Positions 60,382-64,000 of a DNA stretch of 64,000 nt are shown here, piece by piece. Source of the stretch: Tanypteryx hageni (lineage: Eukaryota; Arthropoda; Insecta; Odonata; Petaluridae). Both the position numbers and the translations under genes were made by a program. The stretch spans positions 8,827,082 through 8,891,081 of the forward strand of contig CM054118.1 in the NCBI GenBank assembly GCA_028673005.1, given 5' to 3'. The stretch's first letter is position 1; each line of letters begins with the position of its first letter. The notes beneath the pieces are model-generated. The model did not search any database. It was not told the DNA's origin and saw only the letters and a program-made list of their open reading frames with translations.

Positions 60382-60588
60382 GCAACATCGAATAAAGGGA
60401 ACTGATTTGTTGGCCCTCTCCCCGCTGCTCGCTCCCCCGCCGCCAGGAGGACGCAGGCGTCGTCTCCTGCAGCCCGCCGCCACCGCCCCCGCTTCCGATT
60501 TCAACGACCACCACCTTATATACGTCACCAAATCTCCCGACTACTGCTTGCGGGATCCTCGAGTTGGAAGCCAGGGGACGTCCGGAAG
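60382..60588 (+). CDS. Wnt11: Wnt11 exon 6: insert plus SPDYC block
   Basis: The first base completes the Arg codon from exon 5, and the exon ends with AG of a split codon before gtgagt. Residues 404-471. The second half, HLIYVTKSPDYCLRDPRVGS (446-465) and then QGTSG, is the conserved Wnt segment usually written as LVYL..SPDFC....VGS.GT. The first 40 residues are Leu/Pro-, then Arg-rich (PPPPGGRRRRLLQP) and look like a lineage-specific insert. The C-terminal exon expected next, with the last cysteine cluster, was not found before the window ends. Confidence 0.9.
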
Positions 60589-60616
60589 GTGAGTTTTGGG
60601 CGATTAACTGCCATAA

Positions 60617-60723
60617 ATCGATTGAATGCGATAGATCGATTGAACGCTACAGATCCAATGAACGCTATAGATCGAATGAACGCGACCTACCGATTGAACG
60701 CAATAGATCAATTAAAAAATAGA
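60617..60723. repeat. 18-bp minisatellite
   Basis: Six consecutive imperfect units of atcgattgaacgcgatag and variants lie in exact 18 bp register, beginning 28 bp after the exon 6 splice donor. The last unit has decayed to atcaattaaaaaatag. Confidence 0.85.
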
Positions 60724-63700
60724 TGCATTTAGTAATGATAAGATAATTTCGGTGAGAGAAACGTTATGGTCTGAATGAAAGCCTGAAATTTACCAGGTGG
60801 ATGAGGGGAGATAAGGATAGATTCCTCCAACATTTTTATCAGGACACCCATAAATTAACTTTTTTAACCAAGCATTTAAGTATTTAAATAATAAAATTTC
60901 CATCGTAACTTTCAGACAATTTGTTCAAACCTAGATCAAATTTGATACATGTAAATGGTTTATGTATTTATCGTCCTATTTGAAAAGTTATTTTTCTCTA
61001 ATAAATTATTATTTATCGATTTTTTCCGTGAGAAATGATAAATTTCTTATCCTTCTGAATTTGAACGTCGAGGAAAACTTGACTTAGGAATTCACTGGTG
61101 AATCATGTTCAGATTACAAGTAAGTGGTTTTATTTTTGATTAATTATGATTTAAGACAACAGGTGCATTGAACCCCGAGTTCCTACCTACCTACACCACA
61201 ACGGTCCTCTACGTTCTTGTTTATTTCTTGGAGGAGGGGGGGGGGAAGAAGAATAGCATTCCTCGTTTTTTTTTCGACGTTTACGAACGAAGTCACTTCG
61301 AAGACCGAAGTCGTAGGGGGGCGAGAAGATTCCGGAAAGGACCCGTGGCCCGCGTTTCTTCCTCGTGTAAGAACGTAGCTCGAAATTTGTTGGAACACAA
61401 CGCGGAGTGGAAGAAGAGGGTGAATATCTTTCGCACCTCGTCGCTAATGGCTCGTCTAACGTCCTGCCGGAATATGCTTCCCCTCCTTGCCTCTGTTTGC
61501 CATCGTCTAGTCCCTTTCGGTCATCCATTGGCCGCTATTAAAAGGTGCCATGAAAGGGGGCGGAGAGAGAGAGAAGGAAGGAGGTGGCGCCGTCAGCAAG
61601 ATGGCGTTGTCCGGGACATGAGGAACGCGAGCTTGCTCTTTTCTCCGCCCAGGGGGCCAGCGGCGCGGCGGTTATTGTTTCCATTTGTCACCCTCGCGCT
61701 AAAAGGTTGAAATGAATTGATGCGTAAGAGAGGTAAAGGGTGTAAAGGGCCAATATTTACAGCCGAGGAGTCCAAATGGACAGCTTTAACCGAAAGGAAA
61801 TGAAATTAGGCTCTCGTGTTGATTCGTTCTGGAATTCGTTGCGTGGGATACCTTTGCGTAAAAATAAAAGGTTCCGATGAATGTTGGTGGTTCTCCGAGG
61901 CACGTGACGAATCCTGGAGGAATGTATTTCCTTTTCAAGGCCATTTTTTTACATCGGTTAAGTAACTTGAAAAATATTTAAAATAAAGTCTCAACAATTT
62001 TATCGAAATCTTCTCTTTTAATGTTTTTTCGGCAATTTCACCTCAACACGTTCCTCATATTACATTTAAAATATGTTATTATGTATTTATGAAACTTGAT
62101 TTCTTTACTTATCTCATTCTTTCTAGATCGAAGGCTTTAAACTTATTTTTCAATTCTTATTATTTTGATATTTCAAAAATCATACGAATTCATATGTAAA
62201 CATTTCGTGTAATTTAGCACTTTTCTGTATCTAACAATCATCTTTCCTTACCAGAGGCAAACCTTGCTGCTGCTTTCAAAGCTGCATTTAGGAAATGTTT
62301 TTGAAAATTAAAAACATACTTCACCGTGAAACCAGAGAAATATATGGAACTAAAGGTTTCTTGATCTTCTACACGAACAATAAATTTTACTGATAATACC
62401 CACTAGAAAATTTACAGTTAAAGAAATCTTTTCACAAAAGTTCTCATATAATACCCGCTAGGTTAGTAAGCAAACAAATCAATATTTATGTCGTCAGGGT
62501 TTTATTCTTTTACTACGAGTTGGTGTTACCATTATTTTAGAGATTTCTGAACCCATCCGTGAATAAGGTAAACACGAAAGAAGTTTGTCCGGGAGCTCGC
62601 AATTACTCCTGCCGAGTCGTCAAGCTGTTATTCGCCAATATCGTGCAGCAGGTAATTGCCAGTTTATGTTCGTCTTTGAGGATGTGGAAGTGCTAATACT
62701 TCACATATCGCATGTCGTCGAGAACTAGAAAGAAATCGCCACCGATTTGCTGGCGTTTTAAGTTATCTTATATGGATGAATAAAAATTACAATGGAGACG
62801 TAAATTTACGTGCATTACGTTTAGTGCTCGACGTTAAAATGAAACGCCCGTTAAGCTATTGATTTTATGAATGAATCTGTAAACGAATATCCTGAATTAG
62901 TAGCCGAGCTCAAATGTAGTAACATCCAGCAAGATATCAATGGTGATGAAATTCCCTATTTTTAATGCTTGTGGGTCAAAATAGAGAATTTCAATTAAAC
63001 CTGTGGCGAAAAAATGGTGCAAAGTTATGTATTAGTGATAAATTCAGTTAAGAATCAAAAACAAAATTTAAAAAGTACGTCCGTATAGATCTTCGATTGT
63101 AGGTTTTCGCTGCTATTCGTTCATAGTGATAAGGTCGATTACGTGTTGCTACCTTATGACCTTTAAACTTTTATCTCACCGCCGAAAATATGGGCGGCGT
63201 TGAGAACAAAATGAATATATTTTTTATATGCTGTCAAAAATATTTTTCCATTTTAAAACGCTATCGTTTTTTATTAATATTTTGGGATAGGTGTCTAATC
63301 TTCACGTTCTCAGAGTTTCGCGATTAAATATATTGAGCAATTACTTGGAAGTGACAAACAAAAATCTTGTTATCTCTCCGGTTAAGTGTAATGTGTAATG
63401 TGAAATCAGGTTCGAAGGTTCCAAAAATGAGGAAAAAACAATTTATCCTTATCGAATGGCAATGACGTGCCAAAATTCTGCGGAAAAATTACTTTGAGTG
63501 GTTTAACGGACAAATTCAAGCTACATGTTGAGATTTTTATAAAAAAAATAATCGAACTATTTCTTTTTGAATTAGTGAATCGGTTTCACCGATTACGAAC
63601 TATTTAAAATAAAATGACGACGAAACGTTTTGAGAGATATCGCGTCCGGAGTCGAGCACATGTCGATTGACGCAGTTAGGAGGCAGAGAGAAAAACAGCT

Positions 63701-64000
63701 GCCGATCGTTACAGTCGGCGCGTTATCTAAAAAAAACCTCGTTTAATTCGTCGCTGCCAGGAGTGGGGTTGGGGCGTGGGAAACGGTACAGTTACACTAA
63801 GCGGACCGTAGCTTTGACGATCTAACGGTTTTATAATCAAGAAGCGAACGTTACACCTGTGAAATGTAGACGTTCGTCTGCTAAAAGCAGGTAATGCTCG
63901 TAATATGTTTAGTTGATGAATTCTGTAGCTCAAGCAGTCATAAAAATTTGTGAAAACCATATCTGCATTTTGGCCGCAAAGCAGTCTTCGCCAATGGTAG
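60724..64000 (+). other. Wnt11: Start of Wnt11 intron 6, no gene seen
   Basis: If the gene continues, this is intron leading to the C-terminal exon beyond the window. I searched by eye for the cysteine-rich end (CCGRGY, HCKFHWCC type) and did not find it. A 180-codon open frame at 61168-61710 has no recognisable motif. The sequence at 62560-62760 and 63640-63800 is complex and GC-balanced and might be regulatory, but that is a guess. Confidence 0.6.

Larger units (their letters stand above)
9072..60588 (+). other. Wnt11: Wnt11 gene span (six internal exons visible)
   Basis: Six exons on the + strand join in phase to give 472 codons of a Wnt protein. Phases at the junctions are 1, 1, 1, 0 and 2, and every one matches its partner. 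Introns are about 15.5, 5.6, 0.7, 27.0 and 1.3 kb. Wnt proteins are secreted, lipid-modified ligands for Frizzled and other receptors. The Wnt11 assignment rests on the core [18 protein letters not shown], the pre-core block VNLHNNRAGRR and the order of conserved cysteines, compared with what is known of the family. A signal peptide with start codon and the C-terminal cysteine-rich exon are missing from the visible part, so the gene is partial. Subfamily assignment is likely rather than certain, because no alignment could be run. Confidence 0.88.

Noticed and set aside
61168..61710. 180-codon open frame on the + strand
   Set aside because: It starts at an ATG, but the sequence shows no domain, signal or Wnt similarity, and neighbouring frames are also open because of local GC-rich composition.

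Overview
The window is one locus of an animal genome, most probably an arthropod. It is AT-rich, has no dense gene packing, contains many microsatellites and carries several eukaryotic transposon types (CR1-like and other LINEs, Helitron-like, hAT-like, pogo-like and Penelope-like pieces). The species cannot be named from the sequence. Drosophila is unlikely, because the one host gene I recognise is Wnt11, which is absent from Drosophila but kept in many other arthropods.

The host gene runs left to right across the window. Six coding exons on the + strand (9072-9397, 24879-25163, 30781-30954, 31669-31856, 58858-59093, 60382-60588) have canonical AG/GT borders, and their reading phases fit end to end over 472 codons. 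They encode most of a secreted Wnt ligand of the Wnt11 type, including the CHGVSGSC acylation-site motif. The exon with the signal peptide and start codon and the exon with the C-terminal cysteine-rich part were not found; the first must lie upstream and the last beyond the right edge. Compared with ordinary Wnt11, this protein carries about 135 residues of low-complexity Gly/Ser/Arg/Lys-rich sequence between the two core halves, and a shorter Pro/Arg-rich insert further on. Exon 3 is a symmetric cassette that could be skipped without a frameshift.

Everything else is intron or flank filled with repeats. 1-9071 is AT-rich flank or upstream intron with one 0.67 kb MITE-like repeat and a TG/GA/CA microsatellite. 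Intron 1 (9398-24878) holds two degenerate tandem arrays with monomers near 150 bp, a long CT tract, a LINE 3' tail, a repeat with a tRNA-like B box and a TA array. Intron 2 (25164-30780) holds a second copy of that repeat, a second MITE copy, a Helitron-like element with internal tandem blocks, and a decayed LINE reverse-transcriptase gene that itself carries an 83 bp hairpin insertion flanked by a 12 bp direct repeat. Intron 4 (31857-58857, 27 kb) is the main transposon store: nested insertions at 33-34.4 kb, a Helitron 3' end, a pogo/Tigger-like element, a truncated CR1 copy, an apparently intact two-ORF CR1-like retrotransposon (39.4-43.7 kb), a reverse-orientation MITE copy, an hAT-like element with an 8 bp target duplication, a minus-strand CR1 fragment next to a hammerhead-like Penelope motif, and two members of a second Helitron-like family.

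No rRNA gene, functional tRNA, CRISPR array or bacterial-type operon was seen. Long open frames in the CT/GA tracts are artefacts of simple repeats.
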